From NCBI GenBank assembly GCA_013397845.1, contig VZTG01002058.1, positions 1-64,000 of the forward strand: DNA of 64,000 nt. The letters run 5' to 3'. The DNA comes from Melanocharis versteri (lineage: Eukaryota > Chordata > Aves > Passeriformes > Melanocharitidae). The translations under genes and the position numbers were made by a program. Below the pieces are notes generated by a model, which saw nothing but the letters and a program-made list of their open reading frames with translations, ran no database searches and was not told the origin of the DNA. Positions 18,416 through 32,271 of the stretch are shown piece after piece; positions within the stretch are counted from its first letter, which is position 1; every line of letters begins with the position of its first letter.

Positions 18416-21400
18416 TAGCAAATTCAGCAAGGGTATTCTGGTGCCACTGTTGACTGATGAGAAAATTTGCAGAACTACATAAGAAAGACCAACAGAAGGC
18501 AAGAAGAAAGTCCCATGCATGCAGAAATAGCCAGATAAAGGCACCTTTTTCATACCTTTTAATGGAAATAATGAAACGCACTTGCCAAGTACAGGTTTTT
18601 GGTCCCCAACATGAATGGAAAGTCATTGGATGCAATGGATGCACTCATGGATGCAATGAGGTCCATCTTTGTGGAGATCTTCAGATTTGGGGTACTGGTC
18701 CTGGCACTTTTTTTACGCAGTGCAAGATGAAGACAAGAAAGGCAAAAGCTCCTTTGGCCACCTGAGAGTGCTGGACACCTCATCAACTAGCACATTTTGA
18801 ATAATTTTTATGAAATCATGTTAGCATCTCTACAAAGAAACTGTGCAACTGACAGTCTCCTTCATGGAGATGATCCTTCAAAGATACATGGAGATGTATC
18901 ATCTTTGACCTACAATCCTGTGACAACTCTTTGAGTATTTTAAGGGGTATTTCATCACCCCTTTCACATCTGCAGTACAAAAAAATAGAACTCTGGGAGG
19001 AGAGTTAAGGTGTTCAGGCTCCTAAGCATCTGAAACGTCATCTTTCTATCAGCTGTCTATTATTTATAAGGGGGCTTGCAAGACTAAATTGTATTTTAAA
19101 CATATTTTCCATCATTATACTTAATTGAGGGAAAAAATTTTCTTCAAATTAAAAAAAATACCATTTTTCTTCATTTAAGTCTTATCTTGAAAAAATTAGT
19201 GTCTGCCAACAGGCTGCAAGATTGTTTTCAAACAGTAACAATTCTAACTTTCTCTGTTATACGGTACTGTCAGAATATATATTTTAAAGGTATAACATAA
19301 TCAGAAATAATTCATCTAGCCAAGGCAATAATGAACAGCTGCATTAATCTGCACAGAGATGACTGGTGCAAAAAATGAGGTGAACGTGGGTCAGCCACAA
19401 AAACAGTCACTGGGAGCAGCAGCCCATAAAAATTCAGATCTTGTGAGACTATCTGAATCTAGATTTTCAAAGAGACTGCATCTTCCCCTTTCCTCTAAAT
19501 TTAAAGATCTCATTATTTTAATATATACTTTTATAATAATTTATGAAAATGAAGAGCAATGTAGAATGCAATCAATCATTCATAATTCTGAATGGGAACC
19601 CAAAAATAGCAATGCTGTTCTGCAACTTTGTCAAGAACTGCTGCTGACATCATGTTCATCCTGACATACTGGTGAACTCTTTGCCTCATCATCAACTAAA
19701 ATAAACTTTTCCTTCACAAAAGTTTTACATTTAATTGGAGTTTCAGCCATTTTCAGGAATGTAGGGAGAAAATAGGATTTGCAAACTTGTCACAAGCCTG
19801 TGTTCATTCTTTCCTTTGATCCAGTTCGTCATTGCCTTCATGGCAATGGAACATAAAAAAAATTATAATATTTATAATGAAAGTAACTGGAAAAAAATTA
19901 TATTCCAAAAAGTTCAGGATTCCCTGTCAAAAATGAGAGGTAGAGTTAAAAAAAAATATATTTCAGCATCTTCTCAACCTAGAGATATTGTTTTTGAGAA
20001 GTCCAGCATGTTTCGTTCTGACATACTTAAATTGGAATATGTTTCATTGTGAATTCAAAAAGGTCTAAGGAAAATTACTACATGTTAAAATATTTAACAT
20101 TAAAGCAAACTGTTCATGAGGGTAGTCAACAAATAAAAATTTCACTCAAAAAAAAAAAAAAAGAGAAAACCTCCTTTTTTTTTTTGCACCTCTTTCTTGA
20201 GTTTTTCCCTAGTTCTGTATCAGTCAGAAATTAATTATTTACCCAGTTTCATAAATAATGGTGCAGCACAGATGCTTTATTCCTTGTAAGTTTCCCAGCA
20301 TAAGGAGAAGGATTCCATAATGAAACCCTGCATGAACACAACTTACATGAAGGGTAAGGAAAAGTATGTTCCTATCAGCTGTGAGACAAGAACATCATCT
20401 GACCAGCATCAAGTAAATAAGACAACCCAGGGCATTTCCTGATCTCACATGTCCAGGATGGGTATAATTTGTAGACAGCTTGAACAAGGGTGGATTTTAA
20501 GTGCTTTTAATGAGAATTTAGTTCAAGCAAGAGATAATCTATACAGAGCAAATGCATGGACCAAGTCCCAAAATAAAGCAGTATTTTTCAACAATAATGT
20601 TCTCTGCTTTAATGTGTTCTGTGAGTCTGAAGCTAATAAAGATTTTCCACTTTTAGGGAGATGTTTGGAACTAGGCCCTGAATGTGACTGGAGAAATCAA
20701 ATTCTGATCAGTTCAAGAAAAAGAAGTCTGCATGAAAAATATTGCACTCCCATACCGAGAAACTCTTTAGTCCTTTCACAGTTTGTTTGGACTCACACCA
20801 TTTCATTTCACTTAAGAAAATCTACCATTGGATAGGTGTTACTCAAATAGAGAGAAGTTAATTTTGTTTTGTTTTCCTGCATATTACTATTGATCCTTTC
20901 CATTCACAGTTTTCAAATCCTTTTAGATGAGTAAATTACTTTCAACAGTTTAAATTTTCCTGATGTTTCCCCTACTCTACAGAGATTTGGCAGATCAATT
21001 CTTCATAAGATCAGTGTCTTGCCCTAACAGATTTCCAACTCTATATATTAAATTAGTGAATGCCAAAAAAGAAACATTCACAAACTGATTTGTTGATCCT
21101 CTGTGTTCTGGAGGTTGATGAAATGAAGATGTGATACAAACTTGCAGTCAAGCCCTATCAAAGTAGGCAAATGTATCTGCTTTTGATGAATGTCTTGATA
21201 ATGTAATTGCAAAGCATTTGTCGTTATTTTCAGACAATTCTTACAGAAAAGAAGGCTTGTCTTCTTGGGGAAGGAGAAAATAAGTGTATTCTAACTGAGA
21301 AAAAAATGTTATAAGCTAACTAGGACTTTAAATACCAAGCCCAGGTACATAAATGGAGCTAGCATAGAATTTTATTAAATGTATTGTTTTCCTTATAAAT

Positions 21401-24400
21401 TTTTTCAGTTTTCAGAGCCTTCATCAAAAAAATCCTAAGTTATCTAAACCTATGTGAAATCAAGATGAGAACAAAGAAGTAAACAATTGTATTATAGCAG
21501 GATCACTGGTAAATTAAAGAAATAAAAAGAAAACATATTTTGCCAGATTTTGACATGTAATTGTCTATCTCCTACCATTTTCTGAAGGAGCAAAATAACC
21601 CTCTGACCAACTGTAACAGCTATAATATCTTCACAGTAAGGACTCCCCATAAAGTTGGGAATACATGTAATGATTTGGAGGCAAGAATATATATTCAGCC
21701 TATTTTTTAAAAGTAGCCTGAAAAATCTTTGCCACCAGGCAAAACTGATTCTGGCGTTGTTATGAATTGCCAGCCACGGTTTCTTCTCTAGCACTATGAT
21801 TTGACACGTAGCACACACGTGACTTGCTGACCTTGAAGAAAATACATTTTGCAACACTCTACAATCCCAGAGAAAACTGGACTGCAAGATGGGAAAAGCT
21901 ATGAAGTGGGCAATGGTGCATGGGATTTGACTATTTGCCTGCAGAAGAGAGTTCTGGTGGAAACACGGAGACACTGAAGCTGTCGTATCTGACTGAGCAT
22001 CTGGTCTGTTTCCTCCATTCTCTTTGTGAGAGTCTGGAAATCTAACATGCTGAGGCAATAAAACCTCTCATTCTATCAACTTCTGTATAGGAAAGCTGAA
22101 ACCTTTCAGCATGAATGAGAGTAATGAGCAGATCAAAGGGTAATCTGTTAGGAACAGAATGGAAATTCAAGACACATATCACACACATGAAGTTTTTGTG
22201 TGTAAACTTTCACTCTACTTCACTGTCAGGGGCTGGCCTGCTGCATAGCATGGATTCCAAGGAAAGTTTTTGACGTTAATCATTTCTCTCAGACTTGTAC
22301 ACAGTGTCCATCTGCTGTAAAAGAAAAGAAGAAAAAAGTAATTATATTCATTTATGCACATGCATCACGAATATGCAAAACTCAAACTTGGCAATCACCC
22401 ACTGCTGATTTAACCAAAATTTTAGTGAGTAGATGCACAGAGAGCTATGCATTCCATGTTAACGGTAAATTAATGTTTTAAGCTAATGCTTTTTGGGCAG
22501 TGTCTTGCAGAGCAACAGCCAGGATAAAATAGCTATCTGCCTGAGTAGTGTCACAATAAAGGGGAAAGTGGGCAGCTCTGGCTTTCACACAGGAATTGGG
22601 GCATTTATCAAGAATGATGCATCCTGCCATTGAGTTTTATTCTCAAACTTTTCAGCAGCAACTCCTGGTCAGTGGTATCAGAGACTGAATGTAAAACAAT
22701 CATTAAGTCTTATTCCTCAGCCAAAAAGAGATAAGTCAGCAAAACAAGCCCAGGGCAGAAAATGAATGTGAATATTGCAAAGGACATATGTCAAAACTTA
22801 ATCTACTTTTGAAAGAAGAGGTCAAAATTAGTGGCACTAGAAAGTTTCAAGAAATCATTTCTTGTGCAGGCCACCAGCAACCACTTTCCTTTGGAAACCG
22901 TTCTATTCTGACACAATGTTCAAGTGTCAGAACCAGGCATTAAGTCACTGCCAGAAAGGATGCCAGTGCTACTCTATGAACAGAACCAGGAGATCATGAC
23001 TCCTGACTCCACCAGTCACCGTAAGCAACACTGGTTAATATTCTTGGTGAGAAACCTGTTCTTCTCACAAGTAGAAATGTCTCAGGTACCACGGACATGC
23101 CAATCAAGACTGTCCTTCTTTATGCATTTCAAAAACACAGGGAAAACAACCTAATTAATTATACTACCTTTGTATTGCCTGCTTGTCAACCTATGCTCCA
23201 GCTGACAAAACTCATACATAGGGAATCTTCTTTCCTAAGTGACTAGCTGTTAGGTTCATTTACTCCTTCTTGGGAGTGTAACTGAACTGCATTACAACTT
23301 AATTCAGCTTTCCCCTCCAGTCTGCTGCAGCAGCTGCAAAAAACTAGCTTCTTATGCTTTCCAAACACCGACCTTGGTATGGACACTTCCACGTTTTTTC
23401 TGTAGATCTTGAGGTTCTTCCACTCTATGTCCATTCAAATGGTAAATAACAATGATATCATATTTTGGGTTGGATGCTGTGGATGTTCAAGATGTTCAGG
23501 CCATGACTGGATGAGATCATATGAATTCTTCGTATAGCTCGGTAAGCCATCCAATGGAGACCAAACACAGCATTGACTCTTCAGCCCACCCTGGTAAAGT
23601 TGCAGCTGCATTCTATTTCTCTGAGTTAATACATATTGTGCATCCGAAATATGAAAAAAATACGCAGCTAATTCCTGAACCAGCCAATCTCTCAGTTTGC
23701 TGTCTGATCCTCTAATGCCTTGCTCTTTCAGTCTTTTTGGAGTTATCAATAAAAACATGTGAAATAATCCTAGCTCTGACACCACCATCTACATCTGCTT
23801 CCACTAGAATGAAAATTTCTCTAGGAATCAATCAAGCACACACAGAGGGACTAATCAAACCCCTGTGTCATTTCCTTTGAAACTGTCACACTGCATTTCT
23901 TATCTTGTATTAGTTCAATCCCAGTGGTGGTGCAGTAATTTTAGCAGGGTTGTACTTAAGCAATAATACAGGGCCACATGACAGTCGTGATGAGATCACC
24001 CTATACATTGAATTGCTAGATTGAAAACTGAAGACCAGGGACACCAGGCAAGAAATCCTTGTGAGTGTATAAGAAATATTGGAGTGCCCGAAGGATATTA
24101 TAAATTAGTCTTGTGTGTTATGGGAAGAAGTTGAAATCATAAAGAATAATGAAATCAAATAACATGGGGCTCATATATTTCATACTAACATTAGAACTCC
24201 AGATTACAAGAGAGGCTACCCTGGCTCTGAGCAGAGGCATATCCAGCTTTTACCTGCTCTCCACTAGCGACGGGAAATCATTGTCTGGAGACAGGTTACA
24301 GAAAGGAGCATGTGGCCAAGGCTTCCTCAAATATTCCTGCAGCTTCTGATGATTCAAAGATAACATCCTTGTAACTAGTAGTCCAAATCCTAAAGCCCTT

Positions 24401-24716
24401 ACAATACATGAACGTAATAGAAATGTTCTGAAATTATTGCTTGAGACTAAGAAACCGCAAACTTCCTGCAATAATTCACATTTAATTCTACAATTTTCTA
24501 AATAATGCACATAGAACAACATGCTACTTCTGCATTTGAGCTTTTGAGGAATATCTCCATGCTGACTGTGCTCTGTGAGTTTACCATTACTGTACACTCA
24601 CATCACTGTAACCACAATGTGTTTTTTAAGAAATTAAATGCTACAGATCCAGAAGTAGTCAGTTCTTTTTTTTTTCTTTTTTATTTTTTCCACTTTCAGG
24701 AGGATTGTTTATAATC
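18416..24716. other. Gene-free stretch, no recognisable exon
   Basis: AT-rich sequence with A-runs (for example 20146-20162) and short open frames only. The longest, on the - strand at 21492-22058, lacks an ATG start and any recognised motif. I see no RNA gene or further mobile element. Confidence 0.6.
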
Positions 24717-24720
24717 ATAC

Positions 24721-25068
24721 TGTGTCGCCGGTACGGACTCGGCCCGGGGAGGAAGGAGAGAGATCCGAACTCAGGAGTGACTAGATTGAAATGCCTCTTT
24801 ATTATTTACATACAGTAGGGTTTTATCCTCAGAATTACAGAAAGGCCATTGGACCTTAGCTGACTCCACACCAGGGCTATTGGCTAGATCCAGAACACAC
24901 ACGTTTGCTAAAGAGACCTTGGTCCTACAATAACAGTGTCCAAAAACATCTCACAGGTGCATGATAAGTAAGTTATTTACAAAAGCCTGCTAGCTGTTTT
25001 GCAGCTAGTTCCGTGAGAACAGGCAGACATTGAAAAATCTCTCTGCCACCAAGATTTCAGCATCCTCA
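24721..25068 (-). repeat. Solo LTR, 348 bp, class II-like
   Basis: It aligns by eye with 33854-34216 along its whole length, including a gaactcaggagt block, a gggttttat block, agctgttttgcagct and a ctctctgccaccaagatttcagcatcc end. Read on the - strand it begins TG and ends CA. TTTATT at 24798-24803 is the reverse of AATAAA, which supports the orientation. It is flanked by atac on both sides (24717-24720 and 25069-25072), a shorter duplication than its relative shows. No internal region remains. Confidence 0.75.
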
Positions 25069-25072
25069 ATAC

Positions 25073-28000
25073 TGTGCAATATAAACACTGAGAATGTGTC
25101 TTTTACTGTCTCCCTCCTTGTGAGAGACTGGAATGTTAACGGTTAATGACTCAAAACAATCAGGCATTTTCAAAAGAAGTGGGCGCTTTGCTGGTCATGG
25201 ACAAAGTAACCACGCAGGTGCACACCCACTCACTACAAGGCTACAAGCTGGGTTTTGAGCCAGGTAAGGGGAGACGCTGACAAGCAGACCCTGAGAGATG
25301 GGATAATGCTTTTCACCATGCCACTGTTCTCCCCTCCACAGGTTCAAGTGCAAAAATGTCCTTCTGGAGGACATGCTGGGACATTCTAGGTAGGCCTGAG
25401 GGTATTCATCCCTTCTGATGGTGCAAAATTGGCGCAACTACACTGACATGAGAGGCAGTTGTCATGTGTTAGAGGGGATCATGAACCATCAAAGATCCCA
25501 GAGCACGCCATGATTCACAGTGTTAAATCAGTGTAAAACTCCCTGTCCCATGGAATGTAGCTAGGCATTCCCACCGAGCCTGAGCATATATTAACCCATT
25601 AAATTTTGTGTTTTGTCAGCTTCCTCTATCCCAGACAGATCAAGACTGTGACCATCACTCCGATCAACATCTTGTTGCTGGATCCACAGGTGTTGATATC
25701 TTTCTGCTCTTATCCTTTCTACTTCTTTCTTTCTTTCTTTCCTGCTTATACATTTTCTTAAGTGTTATTTTTATGCTTTTATATTGTTGCATTTCTAACC
25801 AACCTGGCTCCATTTTAGTATTTGCTGAGTACCTTATTCTACCTGAATGTTCTAAAGCTGGCAAATACAGAACCTCCTGAGAATTTCATTGTTCCCCCCA
25901 TGCACTGACCAGAGTGAAGCAAACAACCTTCCCCTAAACCACCGAGCAGATGTGGACGTAACCAATTTCTGTAACATCAGAACAAATCTGTGGCTATTCG
26001 TTTATCTATTTCTTGTGAATCCAGATGCCTCTTGGGGACAGCCTGCTTCTATTCATTGCTGTGCTTTAGATTACTTGTTTTACAGTTTTAATCATGAACT
26101 TTACAGGGATCTGATATACAACACCAAGGTTTTTTCTTATAGCATCAGAAGGTCATGAATTTAAATGTGTTAAATACCACCCACAAACTGCTCTCACATG
26201 CTTTGAATGCTCTGAGGACACCATAAAGAGTAACCAGTAAATTATTTAACCATGTGCATAAACTGAAAATACCATATACTAAGGATTCAGAAATTTCTGC
26301 GAATTTTACTGTGATAGCCAAAAACTATGAAATCAGTTTGAAAGATACAACCTAAGCTATAGAATTTCTAGGATTAACAAACCTGAAAATTTCTATTTTT
26401 GAATGCTTAATCAAGTTGCTTTATAATTTTTGCCTCAGTTTCCTGCTGTATAAAATGAACTTATCATTTTTTGTGTATATAGGGGCATTGTGAAAGCACC
26501 AGACCAGAATTGTTTGAAGTTCTGAGTATCACTCTGCTTCCAGTAAAGTTGGTGACTGATTCCAATGTAAGCATACTTCTGAGGATATTTGCATATTCAA
26601 CTTTGGAAAATAGAAACTAGTTTTGAAATCCTTTTAAGGAGAAAATAATAACTCCACAATTGTGCAGCCATCTCACATTAGGGTTGGTTACTACAGATCA
26701 CGGCATAGTACACAAGGCAACTGCAAAGAGCCATTTGCTGACAGACTTACTGTGCATTGGTAAGCGCAGTAAGTAATACCATATCCAAAGTATTTTACAT
26801 CCCTACGTGTGGATAACTATGGAGTCCAACTGACTATCACCACTTTGCAACAGTCCAAATGTATCTGGCTAAATTGGGTGAAGAGAGACTCAATAATGTC
26901 TTAAAAACAAATAAGCCTACTACAATATAAGCTGGTTAATAATTAAAAATAATTATTATTACTATTATGCAATTAGTCTCTGTTTGCATTAAATGAATGC
27001 AATATATATAAAGATCTCAAGATACCTGAATTACATCGATAGAGACAAAATAATGTGAAAATTGTTAAGGGCTTTATTCTTTCAATGAGAATGCTGTGGA
27101 GTACTGAAATATTTTTGGTGTGTTCTTCTAATTCTAGCAGCAAAAATACAATTTCTTGGCTGAATTCCAAATACATGTAAGTTAGAAAACAGCTGACATT
27201 GTGTGTAACCAGACTTGATTTCTGCACAGGATAAAAGAATTTAAGTACTTATTTTTAGGTTTGCCATATAAATAAAGTAATAACCCTTTCCAGCATGGAC
27301 AGCAAATACCTGTGTTGTTGAGGACTCCTGTATCAGGATCTCGGCTGCATAAAGAAGACACAGTTCGATGAAATTACAGTTTTAAATCTATTTGACACAG
27401 CTTCGAAAGGCCAAACACTGACTGAGCTATTAGCTTCCTAGAGCAGAGTTCAATCTTCAGAAGAATTATAAGAATTCCCAATATTCCTTCTGTTAAAAAT
27501 AAATTAAAGAAATATGTACAAAAAGACAATAACAGCTCCCAACAATTACTGTGATGATTTTGTTCTAGTTAAGAATTCAACCACTACTGCCAGTCACAGT
27601 AATTTTTACAAAGCAGGGTCAAACCAACAGCTATTTCAAAGGTACTGCAAGGTGCAAAACAAAGGACAGGAAATTCTGGGTCAGGTAAAAATTTTAAGTT
27701 TAAATCCAGCTGCTGGAGAAGTTTATTTTCTTTCCCTGCATACTACTTCAGGCATCATAAGAGACTGGAAATTTGGAAAGGACTTCAGACTCTGAAATAT
27801 CAACATCCTGGGACAATTGAACAGCATCATGTGTGGTTTGCCACTCACTGAGGGCTGTGGTGTGTGCGCAGAACCATGGGAGAAGCAGGGTTAAAGCTAA
27901 GAAAGGATGGAAAATTTCCTTAACACTAGGGCTCAATGTGGATGAGCCACAAGGCACAGCAAGTTCCTAGAGATGTTGCTAAAAGCTGAAAGTTCTCAGT

Positions 28001-31000
28001 ATCCCCCAGGAAAGCTTAACACCACAGATTCCATCTTTTCAAGTCAGTTGTAGGTTGTTTCACAGTGCATTGATTTAAAGCATAAATATATATGAGCTCC
28101 TACTCCTAATCATATAAATGAATCAATGTCCTGGGGAATACAAGGCTTCCTTCTTTCCACTTATGTTTTTTTTTTTTTTTCCTAACTGCTGTACATCTAT
28201 TATCTGACTTTAAATGCATATAATTGTAATAGGAGAAAAGCATGAAGTATTGAGCCATTGCCACTCAAACAAAAGACATAGCTTCTCTCCCAGGATAAAA
28301 ACATTTACCTCAGCTATTTTGTAACACATCTCACTGTTTTATCAAATCACTTTGAAATAATTCCTTCCAAACAAAATCAATTTCTAATCTCTGATGTTGC
28401 CTACTAGCTGGCTCCAGGTCTAACAGGCCTTGGGTTGCTGACATCCTACAGACTCTTTCCTGTTTTCAATTCAGACAGTAGCAGCTCTTTAAAAGTACCT
28501 GCTCCTAAAAAACTGATATATGTATATGGCCCCGATCGATAGAGTACTTACTTTACTTTCAAGTTTCTGAGCCACACAGAGTTATTCTAATGGTAATTTC
28601 ATTATTAGGGGGGAAAAAAAACCTAAGCAAATAAAATACCAACATACACATTCCTTTCAGTGGGAAAATGTGTGATTTTCCATTTACAAGGATTATCTGG
28701 GAAGTGAAGACCCAAATACTCCAGTTTCATCTACCCATGTCAGGTACCATTCAGTCTGAGTACTACAGCTTCACATGCTCATGAAGAAGGATTTATGGAC
28801 ACATCCTATTGTTTCCTTTGCTTCAGAAACACTTGAATAACAATAATTCTGGTTCTCAGATATTTGGAGGGAACACTATACATGTGTCATCCAAGTCTCC
28901 CAGGGATCAGACGCACATTTGTTTTACTGTTGATAGCATGTTCCCCATAACTGTAGATCCTCCACACCAAAAGGAAAACCTTGCAGGGAGGAGGTAACAG
29001 CAGGAGAAGCAAACTTGTTGGAGAAAAACTCCAGCAGGCCCTCTTCACCCATAGGGCTCCTACGAGACACAAACCCACAGATTATACATCTGCAAAGGCA
29101 GAAAGAAAAAGCATCCAGTCTCACTTTTTTTTATCTTCTAGTAACATCGAAATTTTAATTACAAAATTTTTGAGGTGTTTATCCACTGCAGAGGGAAAAA
29201 AAATACAGACCAGGAAAACTGTCACAGTCTCCAGCTTGCTGCTGGCCATCCTTGGCTGGAGTCCTGGAGCTTCACTGGGAGTCAGTACATGATGCTCTGT
29301 GCAGAGCACAGCAGCCACTGCTACGTACAGCAACAGCTGGGCTATAACATCCGCCTCTCATTGTAGTAACACTTCATTAAAAAAAACACAGAAAATGCTC
29401 AAAATATTTCCATGCCTCACAGCCTGTATCTGGTAAACTGATTAGAAAATTAAATTATCTGTTTTCTTCAGGTTTTCAGGATTAAGTCTACATCGTAAAG
29501 TGTGCAAGAACTACTTGAGTGACATTCAAATCCCAAATTCGACTCATGAAATGTAATTAAATGTCATAGTTATGAGCAGTGATAACACTGCATGTTACAG
29601 CCTGCATTTGAACAGATAGGAAATAAAAAAAACCCCATGATTTGTGTCTTCATTTTTTAAAGATATGTACAGCATCAGATTGCACATCAGGCAGTGATGG
29701 GAACTGTGTGAGGGCACGAAATACTTATTGCAGCTTCACTCCATGTTGGAAAGGATGACTCCTAATGACCTGCTACTTGATTGACCAACTGAAACTACAG
29801 GATTAAATATCAATACACCGATATTATATCCTGACTCAAATCCTATCGTGGGGTTGAAGGCAAAGTCCTCACTGTCATTCATGGAAGTTTTTGTGGACAG
29901 GGTCTCAATTTGTCACTAAAAAACTGTTTCTAAGAGCCATGTTATTTTTCAATAGCCAAAATGAATTCATTCACTTGAAAAATAGTTTAGAAGAAGTTTT
30001 GGAAATCTAATTATTTGCTATTTCAGCTAAGTAACATACAAAACCGAAGTGCATCCTCAATTCATTGTCAAGGGCTAAAGAAAAAAACTGTGATAGCGAC
30101 AGATCTCCTAAAATAAATAAATAAATCAAAAGTGACTTCAATATGCCATTCAGCTCACCAAGCAGACTGGCTGATCTTTCCAATTTAGATCAGAAAATCT
30201 TTTCTTGGTAATTGCTCAGATCCTTACATAAGAGATGTGGCATTTTCTGAGGGAATAAAGATGTATATACCAAAAGGTTGAAAATAATTGCAGATTTAAA
30301 AATTAAAATCTCCTGTTTCTAGTGGCAGAATTACAAAATTAACTCGTGATGCCCTTGTTATTCCATCACTGTCAGTCGTGAGGGTTAACACTAATGTAAT
30401 CCCTGTGCAAACAGCCTGGTGGTTTGCATCAAGCAGTGCAAGATAAATTACTATTGAGTGCAGAGTCCTCTTCCTCACACACCAGATCTGGAAAATCACT
30501 GCAATTTCTGTGTCTCCAAAGAAAATTGTTTAATTTTCCACATTTCAGTCAGCAACATAAAGCTGACTTACTGTCACGTTAATTGTACTAGTTATACAGA
30601 TTAAAACAGAGTGCCTAAGAACTTTCTTTTTCTCCCCAAATGTGACACAAGATTTGAGGAGGAAAACGGCAAAAAGAAATTTTGCAGCTGATTCCCTGGA
30701 ACCGATTTTGGCCTAGCCATGCAGCTCATCTGCACATCTAGTCTCAAGATGAGCAGAAGCAATTGAATCTGATCACATCCTGCCAGTGTGTGATGGGAAT
30801 GAAGGGAAATGGGTGCAGATCTCCCCGCACAGTTGTGGTGCTCTTCAGGGCAAAGGCACATCCTGAACTTTTGTCTTGATTTGGCACAGCCTGGTTTTTT
30901 GGTAGTGGCGGGGATGGGCCACAGGGGTAGCTTCTGTGAGAAGCTGCTAGAAGTTCCCACCATGTCCCATAGAGCCAATATCTGATGGCTCTGAAGATGA

Positions 31001-31019
31001 ACATGCTGCTGGCCCAGTT
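25073..31019. other. Gene-free stretch with simple repeats
   Basis: No exon recognised. It contains a CTTT microsatellite (annotated), a T-run near 28167-28181 and AT-rich patches (26935-26975). The sequence just before 31020 may belong to the LTR that follows. Confidence 0.55.
25720..25742 (+). repeat. CTTT microsatellite
   Basis: About five CTTT units in a pyrimidine-rich setting; short and probably variable between individuals. Confidence 0.8.
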
Positions 31020-32271
31020 AGAGAGGTTGGTAACGCCTCTGTGATGACATGTTGAAGAAGAAAATCAAAACAGCGCATGGGAAGTTTTTTCCGAAGGGTG
31101 GGGAGGCGCCGCCACCGGGGCCATCCCAGCGCAGCATGCAGTGATGTGCCACAGCCACCACCATTTCAGTGTGGCCCGCGGCTTGCCTTGCCTGCCTCGC
31201 TGCCCCTAGCCAGCCACACCACGAGCAGAAGGGCAGGATCGGGGCGGCGGCTTCTCCTTCCTGGCACCCCACATGAGGACAGGCATTAAATAGTGCCAGC
31301 ACTGTGGCAACCGCCACTGCGCTCGTGATGGTGACAGGGCAGCCTGGCCAGCAATAAAAATATGGCGAACAATTCTCTGGGGCAGAACCTAGACAAGATC
31401 GATATCTCAGTGCTGTGGGATCCTGGAGGAATCTTTGAATTAGTGGAACTTGTAGGCAGTGGTACCTACAAGCAGCAAAGAGGAGGAAGTGAGGACATGT
31501 AAGGGAGAACAGCATGGCAGAACCAAGGTCAGTGGAGAAGGAGGGGGAGGATGTGCTCCAAGCGTTGGAGCCAAGATTCCTCGACAAGCTGTAGTGAGGA
31601 CTGTGGTGAAACGAACTGTTCCCCTGTAATGCATGAAGTCCCCAGGGATACAGAGGTCTGCTTGCAGCATGTAAGAAAAATGTTCACGCCACAGAGGGTG
31701 GATGCCAAACAAACCTGTGATCTAGTGAAAGACCTGAATAGAGAGAGAGAGCCCCTTCTTCCAGAAATAGAGAGAAAAGGCCCTTGCTTCCAAACTAGAG
31801 AAGTTTATCCTTAAAAGACTGCACCCCGTGGAAGAGTGACCCACGCCACAACAGTTTTGGGAAGACTGCTTGCCCGTGGGAGGGACCCCACGGCATAGCA
31901 GAGGAAAGACTCCTCTCCCTGAGTGAACAGAAGATCTCGAGTGATGAACTGACCAAAACCCCCACACCCTGTCTCCCTGTGCTGTTGGTGGGAAGGAGGG
32001 AAGGGTTGGGGGGATAAAAAGGTGTTTTAAAGGTTAATTTTACTTCTCATTATCCTCCTATGATTCTGTGACTCTGTTAATAGTAAATTTGCCTTATACC
32101 TTTAAATTTGAACCTGTTTTGCTCCTATAGTGTTCTTCTCCCAGTCCTTATCTCAACTCCTGAGCCCTTCATTAATTTTTTTTCCTCTCTCCTCTGCCCA
32201 ACTATAGCAGATGAGGGTGAGTGAACAGCTTTCGTGGGTGCCTGGCATTTGGCCAGCATCAAACCATGACA
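31020..32271 (+). repeat. ERVL-type LTR or 3' end of an ERVL element
   Basis: The order of blocks is one I know from avian ERVL LTRs: a gttgaagaagaaaatcaaaacagcg start, a GC-rich segment, phrases such as gactgcaccccgtgga and cgtgggagggacccca, a gatgaactgaccaaaaccccc segment, a ggtgttttaaagg stretch, then cagtccttatctcaactcctgagcc, and an end in ccagcatcaaaccatgaca. The left border is uncertain by some tens of bases. The usual AATAAA is decayed. Divergence between its phrases and what I remember suggests an old copy. No long retroviral frame survives. Confidence 0.65.

Noticed and set aside
21492..22058. 188-codon open frame on the - strand
   Set aside because: It starts at a TTG rather than ATG, shows no domain or splice context, and a frame of this length is not surprising by chance in 64 kb.
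31018..31587. 189-codon open frame on the - strand
   Set aside because: It lies inside the GC-rich part of the ERVL-type LTR, where stop codons are rare by composition.
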